In this document: positions 7,945 through 15,493 of the stretch, piece after piece
Position numbering within the stretch: position 1 is the first letter of the stretch
How the letters are laid out: every line of letters begins with the position of its first letter
Virus record (IMG/VR): IMGVR_UViG_3300009183_006602
Coordinates: 1-31,528 of that record
Source: a virus
Direction: 5' to 3' (one strand)
Length of the DNA stretch: 31,528 bases
Notes under the pieces: generated by a model
Database searches by the model: none
What the model saw: the letters and a program-made list of their open reading frames with translations, nothing else
Told to the model about the DNA's origin: nothing
Position numbers and translations under genes: made by a program

Positions 7945-9027
7945 ATGCCTACCGTAGCTGATATTGCCCAAACCTCCGGAAACGAATTCTTCGGTTCCCT
8001 CTTTGATGTCACCCGCTCTTCCACTCCTATTTTCAGTGCCCTGGAAACCATGGAACTCATGGGAGACCGTTACCTCAGCCTCGGGCTGAACACCCTCCCT
8101 ACCGCCGCCGGATTCCGTGATATCAATCAGGGAGCCCCTGCCGCTGAGGTTGGTCTGAAGATGGGTGAAATGAAAGCCCGCCGCCTCAAATTGCTCGTCC
8201 GCACCGCCAAGGATTCCACCGACCTCTGGAACGCCCGCTCCACCTCTCCTAGCGGACAGCGTGTCGGAGTCGATTGGTTCACCCTCCAGACCCGCGCCCG
8301 CCTCAAGGCGGAGCTCCTCAACGTCGAAAAATGCATCATTTATGGAACTGCCATTGATGCCAAATCCTTCCCTGGGCTGAAGCAACTCACCTCCACCGCT
8401 GTTGCCAGCAACACCCTCGCCCTCACGGATGATGCTGCTGGCACCGGCTATGTCAGATCCTGCGTCAACATGGGTGGCGTCACTGCCAGCGTTGCCTCCA
8501 GCGTCTATTCCGTCTGTGAAGGCGAGTTGGATGTCCACCTCAAAGTAGGGGGTCTCTCCGGCATGGCCGGATTCCTCGCCATGTCGCCTATCGAGACTCA
8601 GTACGATGCTGATACTGAAGATTCCACCCTCCGCCAGCAGTATTACTTCTCCAGTGGGGAAGGGTTCATGGGTCTCAGCGTCATGGGTTCTGATGAAATT
8701 GAGGCCAGCCGCCAGTTCATCCAGTACTCCCTGCGTCGTCTTTGCAATATCACCCCGCTCGTCCCCCTCACGGATGCCGCCATGGATGCCCTCTATGACG
8801 CTCACCCCAGCGATCACAAGCCCACCAAGTTCCTCATGTCCATCCGCAGTGCCAAGCAACTCCGCAGTTCCCGCGTTGCTAACCGCACCGTCTTCATCAA
8901 TGCCGGGGGCCCCGCCATGAACAATCAATACAGCAACACTGGTGGCATCCCTGACAACTTCAACGGCATTCCCATCATCGCCAGCGAGTGGATCCTCAAC
9001 AACGAAGCTATCGAAACCCCCGCCTGA
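7945..9027 (+). CDS. Major capsid protein
   Basis: The 360-aa product has the size and position expected of a major capsid subunit: downstream of portal, protease and scaffold candidate. The N-terminal segment is polar and helical (QTSGNEFFGSLFDVTRSS), followed by a mixed alpha/beta body with RLKLLVRTAKDSTDLW and a C-terminal half ending GIPIIASEWILNN, typical of phage capsid proteins where the last strand describes the natural-sequence peptide. I assume an HK97-like fold from context. Codon use is strongly C-biased, as expected for a highly expressed late gene. The start ATG 7945 has no Shine-Dalgarno sequence and follows a pyrimidine-rich leader. Confidence 0.78.
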   Translation: MPTVADIAQTSGNEFFGSLFDVTRSSTPIFSALETMELMGDRYLSLGLNTLPTAAGFRDINQGAPAAEVGLKMGEMKARRLKLLVRTAKDSTDLWNARSTSPSGQRVGVDWFTLQTRARLKAELLNVEKCIIYGTAIDAKSFPGLKQLTSTAVASNTLALTDDAAGTGYVRSCVNMGGVTASVASSVYSVCEGELDVHLKVGGLSGMAGFLAMSPIETQYDADTEDSTLRQQYYFSSGEGFMGLSVMGSDEIEASRQFIQYSLRRLCNITPLVPLTDAAMDALYDAHPSDHKPTKFLMSIRSAKQLRSSRVANRTVFINAGGPAMNNQYSNTGGIPDNFNGIPIIASEWILNNEAIETPA

Positions 9028-9084
9028 TCCTTCCTTTGGTTCCTCTGTAATCAATAACCAGTAACTCCCCAACTTTTCTTTCCC

Positions 9085-9474
9085 ATGCAGGACGTCAAAA
9101 CCAAAACCACCGTAGCCTTCCCCTCCGGGGCCGCTACCACCACCTCCGCCGCTGTCGATATCCAGGGTGGTGGATCCCATATTGCCAGCCGCCTCTTCTT
9201 TGAGATCCAGGCCCCCGCCACTCCATCCTTGGCCAATGGATCCACCCACACCTTCGCCCTCACGGATTCTGCCACTCTTGGTGGCACATACACCACAGTG
9301 GAAGGCTATGGAAACATGGTCAACACTGGAGGTGCCAGTGGCGGAGCTATCAAAAACTTCCGCCTCTGCGTCCATCCACACGTCAAGCGTTTCGTTAAAC
9401 TCACCATCACTGGCATCACCTCTGGTGGCGACTCCAGTGCCATCAGTTGCACCTTCGCCGCAGCCCTCGGCTAA
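9085..9474 (+). CDS. Probable capsid decoration or head-stabilising protein
   Basis: The 129-aa product directly follows the capsid gene. It looks all-beta, rich in Thr, Ser, Gly and Ala, with alternating strands such as FFEIQAPA, THTFALTDSA and FVKLTITGI. Small beta-sandwich proteins next to the capsid gene often decorate the mature head (the role of lambda gpD or of trimeric cement proteins). I see no diagnostic motif, so this rests on location and composition. It is separated by 57 bases from the capsid stop and followed by a 288-base gap with a hairpin. It could instead be a head-fibre or a minor tail component. Confidence 0.45.
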   Translation: MQDVKTKTTVAFPSGAATTTSAAVDIQGGGSHIASRLFFEIQAPATPSLANGSTHTFALTDSATLGGTYTTVEGYGNMVNTGGASGGAIKNFRLCVHPHVKRFVKLTITGITSGGDSSAISCTFAAALG

Positions 9475-9762
9475 GAAGAAAGAAGGGAGCACGGGCGTCC
9501 CGCCCGTGTATCTCAAAACCCCTGCTGCCAGTGGCGGAACGTGTGAGCGAGGCGCAACGTAGCTCCCCCTCCGCCCTGGCAGCCCCCTCTCTCTGCCGAT
9601 ATCAAAAAACCAACCCCGGCAGGGCAGGGAGCAACTGAAACCGTAAACCGTAAACCGTGAGAGTGTGGGAGGGGTCTGATATGCCCCGTTTTGTTCAGCC
9701 CCGGCCCTGAATCCCTATCCACGGAGGCCGGATCCCTTTCAAATCTCAAGTCTGAATCTCAA
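9475..9762. other. Gene-poor gap after the head-decoration gene
   Basis: This 288-base stretch contains no convincing gene. It holds the hairpin at 9490-9508, a mixed-composition middle, and about two and a half tandem copies of CCGTAAA at 9641-9661. A TTG-initiated extension of the following gene to 9691 is open but reads as a poor protein. It resembles inserted intergenic repeat DNA more than phage coding sequence. Confidence 0.5.
9490..9508. repeat. REP-like hairpin CACGGGCG-TCC-CGCCCGTG
   Basis: Eight-base perfect arms with a three-base loop follow GGGAG just after the decoration gene stop. No T-run follows, so it is not a standard Rho-independent terminator. From memory, hairpins of this ACGGGCG/CGCCCGT kind are dispersed in many verrucomicrobial and planctomycete genomes, where they generate the peptide TGVPPV or TGGTPVLP when read through. 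If so, it is a host-derived interspersed repeat. Confidence 0.55.
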
Positions 9763-9993
9763 ATGCCCCCCTCTGATTCCATCGTCACCTATTACGGTCC
9801 ATACCTCACCCTCACCCCGCTCATCATCCGCGCCACAGATGAGAGCACTGGTCTCGTCTCCCTCTCCCGCCCTGACAGTGATGAAATCATCGTCACGGAT
9901 GTCCCCCTTGTCCTCACTCCCGCCATTGGTTGCGCCGTAGCAGAGTCTCCTGCCGCTCCTCTGGAAAAGCCTAAAAAAGCCAAACGGGAATAA
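9763..9993 (+). CDS. Small head protein of unknown function
   Basis: The 76-aa product starts at ATG 9763 (a TTG at 9691 is an alternative). It begins with a beta-rich segment (TYYGPYLTLTPLIIRAT), continues with an acidic region SRPDSDEIIVTD, and ends in a Lys-rich tail (KPKKAKRE). It lies between the decoration candidate and the neck genes, the place of the lambda FI gene, but the sequence alone does not support that identity. A strong terminator follows 30 bases after its stop, marking the end of the head operon. Confidence 0.5.
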   Translation: MPPSDSIVTYYGPYLTLTPLIIRATDESTGLVSLSRPDSDEIIVTDVPLVLTPAIGCAVAESPAAPLEKPKKAKRE

Positions 9994-10022
9994 CAGTTTC
10001 CACCACCTCATAGCCTTGCCGC

Positions 10023-10057
10023 CGCCCGGTCCGGAATCTGCCGGACCGGGCGTTTCC
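10023..10057 (+). terminator. Strong hairpin terminator at the end of the head module
   Basis: CGCCCGGTCCGG at 10023-10034 pairs perfectly with CCGGACCGGGCG at 10041-10052 across the six-base loop AATCTG. A short T-stretch follows (TTTCC, then ATTATTTG). The 12-bp GC-rich stem makes a transcription stop likely, although the T-run is weak. It separates head genes from neck and tail genes. Confidence 0.7.
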
Positions 10058-10076
10058 ATTATTTGATATTCCCCTC

Positions 10077-10463
10077 ATGAACTCCCTCCTCCAACGTGCC
10101 TTCCGTGCCGCTCACTCCGGTGCCGTCAGTGAGTTCACGGACCCCCTGCAAAAAGTGTGGTGGCCCACCGTCAGGGATGGCACCACCTACGTCTTTTTCT
10201 CCGCCATGCGCGGATCCCTCCGTGCCAAGCAGCAGGATCTTTCCGGCATCCTCACCATGGCGGCAGATGGCATCACCCTGAATGCCCTGAAATCAGACTT
10301 CCCCATCCTCCCTGTTCTGGATGAGTTATTCCTTATCGGTCCCGCCTCCCTTGCAGACCGCGCCCTGCCAGATCCCGCCGCCTGCAAGACCTACCGCCTC
10401 ACCGCCTGCACCTCTGACGATATCGCCGCTCACTATCACCTCACTGGCGAGCTTCATGTCTGA
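10077..10463 (+). CDS. Head-tail connector candidate
   Basis: The 128-aa product is the first gene after the head terminator. It starts MNSLLQRAF and contains a central beta-rich part (GTTYVFFSAMRG, then GITLNALKSDFPILPVLDELFLIG) and a C-terminal part ending YHLTGELHV. Its size and place match the lambda FII/neck region, which joins head and tail. I recognise no specific family motif, so this is a positional guess. It stops 36 bases before a repeated tandem 12-mer. C-rich codon use agrees with the neighbours. Confidence 0.4.
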   Translation: MNSLLQRAFRAAHSGAVSEFTDPLQKVWWPTVRDGTTYVFFSAMRGSLRAKQQDLSGILTMAADGITLNALKSDFPILPVLDELFLIGPASLADRALPDPAACKTYRLTACTSDDIAAHYHLTGELHV

Positions 10464-10499
10464 AATCCGTCTCCACTTTCCCCCATCTCCCCTCCTGCG

Positions 10500-10523
10500 A
10501 AAACCTGGCCCAAAACCTGGCCC
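10500..10523 (+). repeat. Tandem 12-mer AAAACCTGGCCC, second location
   Basis: Two perfect tandem copies, identical to the pair at 6128-6151 and again followed by T, lie in the gap before the next gene (ATG 10575, 51 bases downstream). The exact recurrence 4.4 kb away in another gene gap suggests a functional or mobile short element rather than chance. Confidence 0.85.
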
Positions 10524-10574
10524 TGTCCTCCGATTCTAAATTTCCCGCCACCCTTATTCTTCAAGCTCCCTATC

Positions 10575-11312
10575 ATGGAAGACTTCGTCAAACTCAAGAT
10601 AGACCTGAAACTCCTCCCTGCCCTGGAGCTATGGGCAGCCTCCGCCTCCATGCGGGGGAAGACCATGCAGGACATCTTCCGCAAAGCCATGCGCTTCGCT
10701 GTCGATTTCGCCATCGCGAAAACGCCCCGGGGCGACCGGGATAAAATCAAATCCGACCTCTCCCAACTTACCCAGGAATACATCATCGCCGAAAACACCG
10801 CCACCCGCGTCCGCCCCCGGGTGAAAACTGCCAGTGCCAACAAATGGCGCGGCACCATAGCCGCCGCCCTTGTCTTCCTCATCAACTACAAAGGAGCCCG
10901 CGCCTTTGCCCGCACCCGGGATCCGGGCTTCTATGCCCTCGTTGGAAAATTCGCCTCTGGTCGCCAATACGCCACCAACCTGCACAAGGCCGGATTCAAG
11001 CCCGCCCAGCAGGAATTGCGCGGCCCTTCCCCCGGCGTCCGCCTTCCCATCTTCCATCATCCCCCCGGCGGCATCACCCAGCATTTTGATTCAGACGCCG
11101 TTGCTGGCATCCTCGTCCAGAACTGGGCCTCCTCCGCTCAGATCCCTGGCCGTAGACCTCCTGACGGAGTCGCTGGTCTCATCGGAGATAAAATCAATGA
11201 CGTCCTCCCAGAACTCAACACCCTCTTCACCCGCTTCATTGAGGATGACCTCATCATGTCCGCCACCAAAATCGGATTCCGTGAACTCAAAGCCTACCGG
11301 GCCGCCGCCTGA
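10575..11312 (+). CDS. Neck or tail-completion protein candidate
   Basis: The 245-aa product is rich in basic residues and helices in its N-terminal half (FRKAMRFAVDFAIAKTPRGDRDKIKSDLSQLTQEY). The pattern KTPRGDRDK resembles the N-terminal part of HK97 gp10-like or lambda gpZ-like tail-completion proteins, in which a basic region is followed by a segment on self-association. The C-terminus ends with AYRAAA after FTRFIEDDLI. Position, right after the connector and before the tail-terminator candidate, fits such a role. The similarity is impressionistic, and a different minor structural protein remains possible. Confidence 0.45.
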   Translation: MEDFVKLKIDLKLLPALELWAASASMRGKTMQDIFRKAMRFAVDFAIAKTPRGDRDKIKSDLSQLTQEYIIAENTATRVRPRVKTASANKWRGTIAAALVFLINYKGARAFARTRDPGFYALVGKFASGRQYATNLHKAGFKPAQQELRGPSPGVRLPIFHHPPGGITQHFDSDAVAGILVQNWASSAQIPGRRPPDGVAGLIGDKINDVLPELNTLFTRFIEDDLIMSATKIGFRELKAYRAAA

Positions 11313-11351
11313 TTTCCGCCCCTTCTCCAACCTTCTTCCTCCTATCATCTC

Positions 11352-11933
11352 ATGTATTTTTTAGGTCGCCCTCCGGAGCGTGAGCTCATGCTCGCCCTCG
11401 CCCATCTCTTTCGCATTGGCTGCCCGCCTCTCCTCACCGCTCCCGCCTGGCTCCCTGGCACCCCGTGCCCTGCCGGGTATGACCTCCTGCCGGAAGGCAC
11501 CCGCCTCTACACCTTTGATGAAAAGCAGGAGTACGCCACCCCCGCCCTCATCGTCTCCATTGGTAGCGAGTCCCAGCCCCTATCCAAAAATCCCATCGCC
11601 CGCCACCACTGGAAAATCCCCGTCCTCGTCAACTTGGAACTCACCACCCGGCAGGACGCCCGCTACGCCAGCACCCTCCAGTCCCGCTTCCTCCGGCTCC
11701 TCAGCGAAGATCTCCCCACTGGGAATCCCGCCACCGTCAGTCCTGCTGATCGTCTCACCGCTGCCTCCCTCGCCGCCACCGCTGCCCAGTCTCCCGTCCC
11801 CACAGAGTCCTGTCATGTTTTCTTCATCACAGACGTCCGCTGCCAGCCCCTCCGGTATGAGAAAGGCCATCCCGGCCTTGAATTCAAGGCCACCATCACC
11901 TGTGGCACCCGCACCACCCTCGCCCCCCTCTGA
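11352..11933 (+). CDS. Tail terminator-like protein candidate
   Basis: The 193-aa product lies in the order occupied by lambda gpU, which caps the tail tube. It has a mixed alpha/beta appearance: an N-terminal helix (RELMLALAHLF), then beta strands such as PALIVSIGSE, KIPVLVNLELTTRQ and LEFKATITCGT at the C-terminus. A helix-rich middle with ASTLQSRFLRLLSED follows. The alternation of a conserved strand plus a closing C-terminal strand is typical of minor tail proteins of this size. No motif proves it. The start ATG 11352 is chosen as the first in frame. Confidence 0.45.
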   Translation: MYFLGRPPERELMLALAHLFRIGCPPLLTAPAWLPGTPCPAGYDLLPEGTRLYTFDEKQEYATPALIVSIGSESQPLSKNPIARHHWKIPVLVNLELTTRQDARYASTLQSRFLRLLSEDLPTGNPATVSPADRLTAASLAATAAQSPVPTESCHVFFITDVRCQPLRYEKGHPGLEFKATITCGTRTTLAPL

Positions 11934-11986
11934 GTTTTCAGTATTTCCACCTATCACCCACCGCTGAAACTTCTCCCTCCCTTTCC

Positions 11987-13051
11987 ATGCCTGCCCTAGC
12001 CCTCAGCCTCAGTAAAAGCGCCATCCTTGCTCATCTCAGCGTACCCTTCTCCCCTGCTGTCCTTGAGATGCTCCAGCCAGATGACTTCCTCCTCATCCAC
12101 TCCTGCACAGACATCTGCACCCGCACCAAGGAGCGTCGCGTCAATCCCAACACCGGAGAATGCTACGCCATCAGCTATAGCGACCTCCAGCTTCGCTACC
12201 AGATCACCGCAGAAGCCCTCGGCAACTACGGTCTCGCCAACTACCATCCCGGCCTTCAGGTGACCAGCAATGGCACAAGTGGCGTCCTCCCCTTTATCAA
12301 CGCCATTGATACCTTTGGGTGCACTGGCGGCACCCTCATTTACGAAGATCCCGTCCGCACCCGTCTCTCTGGAGACTTGCCTGGCATCACCTTCACCGTT
12401 GCCCGCGAAAATGCCACCTACGAGGCAAAACTCATCCCCCGCGTCTCCGTCGATTCCGTCACCGTCATCAGCACCACTCCGGACATTGCTCCACCCGCCG
12501 CCCCTGCCTCCACCGTCCTTTACGCAGACATCTATCTCCGCGCCGCCATCTGGATCCGCGTCCTCACCCTCACTGGTCCCGTCTCCAGCATCCCTTATTT
12601 CACCTCCCGCCGCATCTACTACTCCACCGCCCGCTCCAGTGGTGCCCCCGCCACCGCCGCTGCCTTCCGCGCCCAGGCATATGCTGGGGCAGAAGGCACT
12701 GGCAACTCCTTTGAGGAACTCATGGTCCTCACTAATACCACCGGAGTGACCGCCATCCCTGGCGGCACCCGCCTCATCAATGGCACTGGCCTCCTTCCTC
12801 CGCTCCTTGCCGCTGGCACCGCTATCCCCGCAGTCAATGCCAGTGCCAATCTCGGATTCGGTAGTGGTGCTGACTTCTATTTTTACTACACCCTCATCGG
12901 AGATACTGCCGCCCGCCAGCACATCCGTACTGGGAATGGCTACCCCACATTTGTTGATAAGGCTGGTTTCCTCACCCTTGCAGGTCTCAGCCCCACCACT
13001 GCCATCAGGGAGGTCTACGATGTCCACCGTGCCACCTGGTACACCACTTGA
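11987..13051 (+). CDS. Unknown structural protein
   Basis: I do not recognise this 354-aa protein. It starts with a helical segment (LSLSKSAILAHLS), contains a Cys-rich patch (HSCTDICTRTKERR) near residue 40, and the remainder is mainly beta with Thr, Ser, Gly and Ala. The stretches FTVARENATYEAKLIPRVSVD and GSGADFYFYYTLIGD suggest strands. It lies between the tail-terminator candidate and the tail-tube candidate, so a virion protein such as a tail component is likely. Its size would be unusual for the usual terminator-tube order, in which these two genes are adjacent. Confidence 0.6.
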   Translation: MPALALSLSKSAILAHLSVPFSPAVLEMLQPDDFLLIHSCTDICTRTKERRVNPNTGECYAISYSDLQLRYQITAEALGNYGLANYHPGLQVTSNGTSGVLPFINAIDTFGCTGGTLIYEDPVRTRLSGDLPGITFTVARENATYEAKLIPRVSVDSVTVISTTPDIAPPAAPASTVLYADIYLRAAIWIRVLTLTGPVSSIPYFTSRRIYYSTARSSGAPATAAAFRAQAYAGAEGTGNSFEELMVLTNTTGVTAIPGGTRLINGTGLLPPLLAAGTAIPAVNASANLGFGSGADFYFYYTLIGDTAARQHIRTGNGYPTFVDKAGFLTLAGLSPTTAIREVYDVHRATWYTT

Positions 13052-13093
13052 CACATCCTCCCAAGTCTACCGCCTCTCCCTCCCACTCCCCCC

Positions 13094-13546
13094 ATGCCCG
13101 CCCTTACCTCCCCGCAGTCCTCCGCCGCCATGATCGGTCATATGCAAGTCGATACGGACGCCTCCTTCGGCATCCAGGACGCAGAGACTGGCATGATCCT
13201 CACCTCCACCTCCATCGATCCTAACCGTACCGTCAAGCCCAAGATGGACCACCTCGGGCGTGATATCGGAGCCCTCTTCACCACCCCCATCTGGACCATC
13301 GGGCTGGAATTTGAGACCACCATGGAGGCTGCCCTCATCCCCAATGCCCACCCCGGCACCGCCCTTACCCTCGCGGAACTCGCTAACTTTAACGCCAACA
13401 CCCAAATGGGCTTCCCCACCAGTGGATTCCTCTCCCTCCGCCAGCAAAAACGCAATGGCTCCCAGGGCGACTTCTACAAAGGCTCCGTCACCCTGCAACT
13501 CTGCTGGCTGGCAGACGCCGGATCCTACATGGTCCGTGCCGCGTAA
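13094..13546 (+). CDS. Tail tube (major tail) protein candidate
   Basis: The 150-aa product is predominantly beta in appearance, with strands such as WTIGLEFETTMEAAL and GSVTLQLCWLADAG and a loop rich in Thr and Asp. It lies two genes upstream of the tail-assembly chaperone and the tape measure, which in siphophages follow the major tail protein. A strong transcription terminator follows 60 bases after its stop, in keeping with a highly expressed structural gene. It is short compared with the lambda V protein (246 aa), and I see no diagnostic residue. The start ATG 13094 is the first in frame; ATG 13130 is an internal alternative. Confidence 0.5.
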   Translation: MPALTSPQSSAAMIGHMQVDTDASFGIQDAETGMILTSTSIDPNRTVKPKMDHLGRDIGALFTTPIWTIGLEFETTMEAALIPNAHPGTALTLAELANFNANTQMGFPTSGFLSLRQQKRNGSQGDFYKGSVTLQLCWLADAGSYMVRAA

Positions 13547-13606
13547 TCCGCTTTCTATCATTTTCTGCCAGCCGGAGTGATGGCCGGACCCCCACAGAAA
13601 GCCCCG

Positions 13607-13644
13607 CAGGGACATCGTTTGACCCGGTGTCCCTGTTTTATTTT
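13607..13644 (+). terminator. Rho-independent terminator after the tail-tube candidate
   Basis: CAGGGACA at 13607-13614 pairs perfectly with TGTCCCTG at 13628-13635 across a 13-base loop and is followed by TTTTATTTT. Stem plus T-tract is a standard intrinsic terminator. The rest of the gap (13645-13798) shows no gene. Confidence 0.75.
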
Positions 13645-13756
13645 CAACCCTTCCCGCCATGGTAATCATGGGGGACGCCACCAGCCCCGGCGGTAACTAT
13701 GGAAAAGCGTCCGCCCGGGGCTGGGGCATCACCCCTCATTCCCTCCCGTTCATCAT

Positions 13757-13784
13757 CCATCACCCCACCTCCATCACCCATCAC
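13757..13784 (+). repeat. CCATCAC heptamers in 7-base register before a start codon
   Basis: CCATCAC occurs at 13757, 13771 and 13778, all in the same seven-base register with a degenerate unit between, 14 bases before the ATG at 13799. Similar heptameric tandem repeats precede the starts at 23935 and 24359. Confidence 0.6.
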
Positions 13785-13798
13785 CCCTCCTCCTGGCC

Positions 13799-14638
13799 AT
13801 GCGCTTACCTATCACAGATCCTCTCGACGCCATCGCCCTCTACACCATCCTCCCGCTTCTCCATCCGGCCCCACCCTCCGGCACCCTCCTGCCAGAGATC
13901 GTCCATCATATCGACACTGGAGCCCGCCACCTCACCTTCTGGTTTCAGGCTCCTCACGCCGCCCCCGCCTCCTCCCTCATCCAGGCGCATCGCCACCCCC
14001 GGGCCGCTGAAAACCTCCAGATCACCCAGCCCGCCCATCCCTTCCTCGCCGCCCGCTACGCCTTGGAGACCTACGCCCGCCTCCTTGATTGGCAGCAGGG
14101 CCGCACTGGCACCCCGCCCGCCATCTGCCGCACCCATGGCCCCCTCCTCGCCTCCGCCGCCACCGCTGGTCCGGATTACGATCTCCTCCACCACGCATGG
14201 AAAGACGGATCCCTCCTCACCGGGGCCATGCGTCTCGCCTGTCCCCTCCTCACTGCCGCCCTCATCACCGTAGGCTTTCCCATCCACCCCCAGCGGGGGG
14301 CTCATGCCGCAGAAACTGGCCTCCCCACCTTCATCGTCCCCGCCCAGTCCCTCACCTTTCCTGGCCTCACCTTTGCAGACATCCTCACCCTCCTCTCCAG
14401 CCCTCTCTGCACCCAGCCCCTCCCTGGTTACCCCATCGGAGAGCATCCCTTCCATTACGCTCACGCCGCCGTGCAAAATAGTCTCGTCCTCCCCCAGTGG
14501 ATCACTCTTGCTAACAAATCAATCAAAATCTGCCAGCGGGGCGGCACTCAAAACGGCGGCATCTTCGCCAGTGCCTCCCTCCTTGAGGAATCCTGCCCTG
14601 ACTCAACCTTCCGTGATCGTGTCCTCAACTTCCTTTAA
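13799..14638 (+). CDS. Unknown protein upstream of the tail-assembly chaperones
   Basis: I do not recognise this 279-aa product. It is rich in Ala, Leu, Pro and His, with helical stretches such as LAARYALETYARLLDWQQG and PLLTAALITVGFPIH. It has no clear signal peptide or long membrane segment. It lies between the tail-tube terminator and the frameshifting chaperone gene, in the tail assembly cluster, and shares their C-rich codon use. Its strand and spacing (18 bases to the next gene) suggest a shared transcript with the chaperone and tape measure. A tail-associated role is inferred from position only. Confidence 0.6.
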   Translation: MRLPITDPLDAIALYTILPLLHPAPPSGTLLPEIVHHIDTGARHLTFWFQAPHAAPASSLIQAHRHPRAAENLQITQPAHPFLAARYALETYARLLDWQQGRTGTPPAICRTHGPLLASAATAGPDYDLLHHAWKDGSLLTGAMRLACPLLTAALITVGFPIHPQRGAHAAETGLPTFIVPAQSLTFPGLTFADILTLLSSPLCTQPLPGYPIGEHPFHYAHAAVQNSLVLPQWITLANKSIKICQRGGTQNGGIFASASLLEESCPDSTFRDRVLNFL

Positions 14639-14656
14639 CCTCCATCCCCTACCATC

Positions 14657-15382
14657 ATGAACCTCCAAGACATCCCAGAAGCCTTCCTCCCCAGCGTTCC
14701 CCCGCTTGCCCCCTCTCCCATTCCCGCCCTCTCCCCCGCGCCTCCTTCTCCCTCCTTCGGCCCCTCCTCCCTCACCCTATCATATCACCTTCCGGACGGC
14801 ACTCCCCTCCTCCACACTCTCGCCACAGAGTTCCACCTGAACCAACTCTTCGCCGGAGATCAGATGGCTCTCCCTGGCATTTATGACTTCTACCAGGCTG
14901 CCGTCTTCCTCTGGTTTTGCGCCCATCCTCCCGCCCCCGGTCAGCCTCCTCTCTGGAATGCCCCGGGCCCGAACCACGATGGCACCATCCTCCCCCTCTT
15001 CCTCCGTCCTGCGGACATCATCACCACCGCCCTCACCTGGCTCTCCCAGCGTCTCCCCGCCGGCGACTCCCTCGGTCTCATGATCCTCGCGGATAAAATC
15101 TGGCAGGGGCACAATGCCGCAGACGTCATTCCAGATCCCTCCCATGACACGGATGCCCCCAATGTCCCCCTAAAAAAAAACGGGGACAGCAACCCCCTCC
15201 CATTGAGCAGTTCCTCCATCTCCTCACCGGAGGAAACCCCCTCCATCGGCATTTCTGCCTCTACCTCCTCCCCCTCCATACCGCCCTCACCATCCGGCAC
15301 TGTCACCTTCTCCAGCTTGGACTCGCCGTCATCACCCCCGCCGCCTATCGTGCCCGCCGCGCCAGTAACGCCGCCAAACTAG
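14657..15382 (+). CDS. Tail assembly chaperone, unshifted (G-like) product
   Basis: Without frameshifting, ribosomes from ATG 14657 would read to the TAG at 15380-15382 and make 241 aa. The first 175 residues are shared with the fusion. The last 66 are almost only Ser, Pro, Thr and Glu. In lambda the unshifted product G is the abundant form and ends soon after the slippery site; here the tail is unusually long, though a low-complexity tail need not stop it functioning. Confidence 0.6.
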   Translation: MNLQDIPEAFLPSVPPLAPSPIPALSPAPPSPSFGPSSLTLSYHLPDGTPLLHTLATEFHLNQLFAGDQMALPGIYDFYQAAVFLWFCAHPPAPGQPPLWNAPGPNHDGTILPLFLRPADIITTALTWLSQRLPAGDSLGLMILADKIWQGHNAADVIPDPSHDTDAPNVPLKKNGDSNPLPLSSSSISSPEETPSIGISASTSSPSIPPSPSGTVTFSSLDSPSSPPPPIVPAAPVTPPN

Positions 15383-15423
15383 CCGCCGCCCTGAAGGCAA
15401 CTCCCGCCCTCCCCTCCGTCTAA
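14657..15423 (+). CDS. Tail assembly chaperone, G/GT-type -1 frameshift fusion
   Basis: Just before the tape measure, siphophages encode two overlapping chaperones, the second made only by a -1 ribosomal frameshift. Here the zero frame from ATG 14657 is a plausible protein to residue 175 (helical, PGIYDFYQAAVFLWF and LGLMILADKIWQ). It then meets CTAAAAAAAAAC, whose in-frame heptamer A AAA AAC is at 15175-15181. After a -1 slip the frame reads a natural helical 80-residue segment (IEQFLHLLTGG, then ARRASNAAKLAAALKA) to TAA 15421-15423, giving a 255-aa fusion. The zero-frame continuation to TAG 15380-15382 is Ser/Pro-rich, like the shadow frames of this C-rich genome. I therefore infer that the fusion is genuine. 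Confidence 0.72.
15163..15188 (+). promoter_or_regulatory. Slippery A9 run inside an inverted repeat (-1 frameshift site)
   Basis: Nine As at 15172-15180 followed by C form the zero-frame heptamer A AAA AAC at 15175-15181. The arms TGTCCCC (15163-15169) and GGGGACA (15182-15188) are perfectly complementary and flank the run, so it could form a hairpin loop. The A9 run could alternatively cause transcriptional slippage. Confidence 0.7.
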
Positions 15424-15493
15424 CACCCTCCCGGTCCATCCGGTATTCCTCCACGGCTGCCCTGTTCCCTCTTCCTCATCCCCCACCCCGCTC

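Noticed and set aside
9691-9762. N-terminal extension of the small head protein from TTG 9691
   Set aside because: The extension has poor protein character, and ATG 9763 gives a compact product; TTG starts are not needed elsewhere in the late region.
15182-15382. Zero-frame Ser/Pro-rich extension of the tail chaperone as a functional domain
   Set aside because: Its composition equals the shadow frames elsewhere in this genome, while the -1 frame gives a normal protein. I list the unshifted product but do not assign the extension a function.
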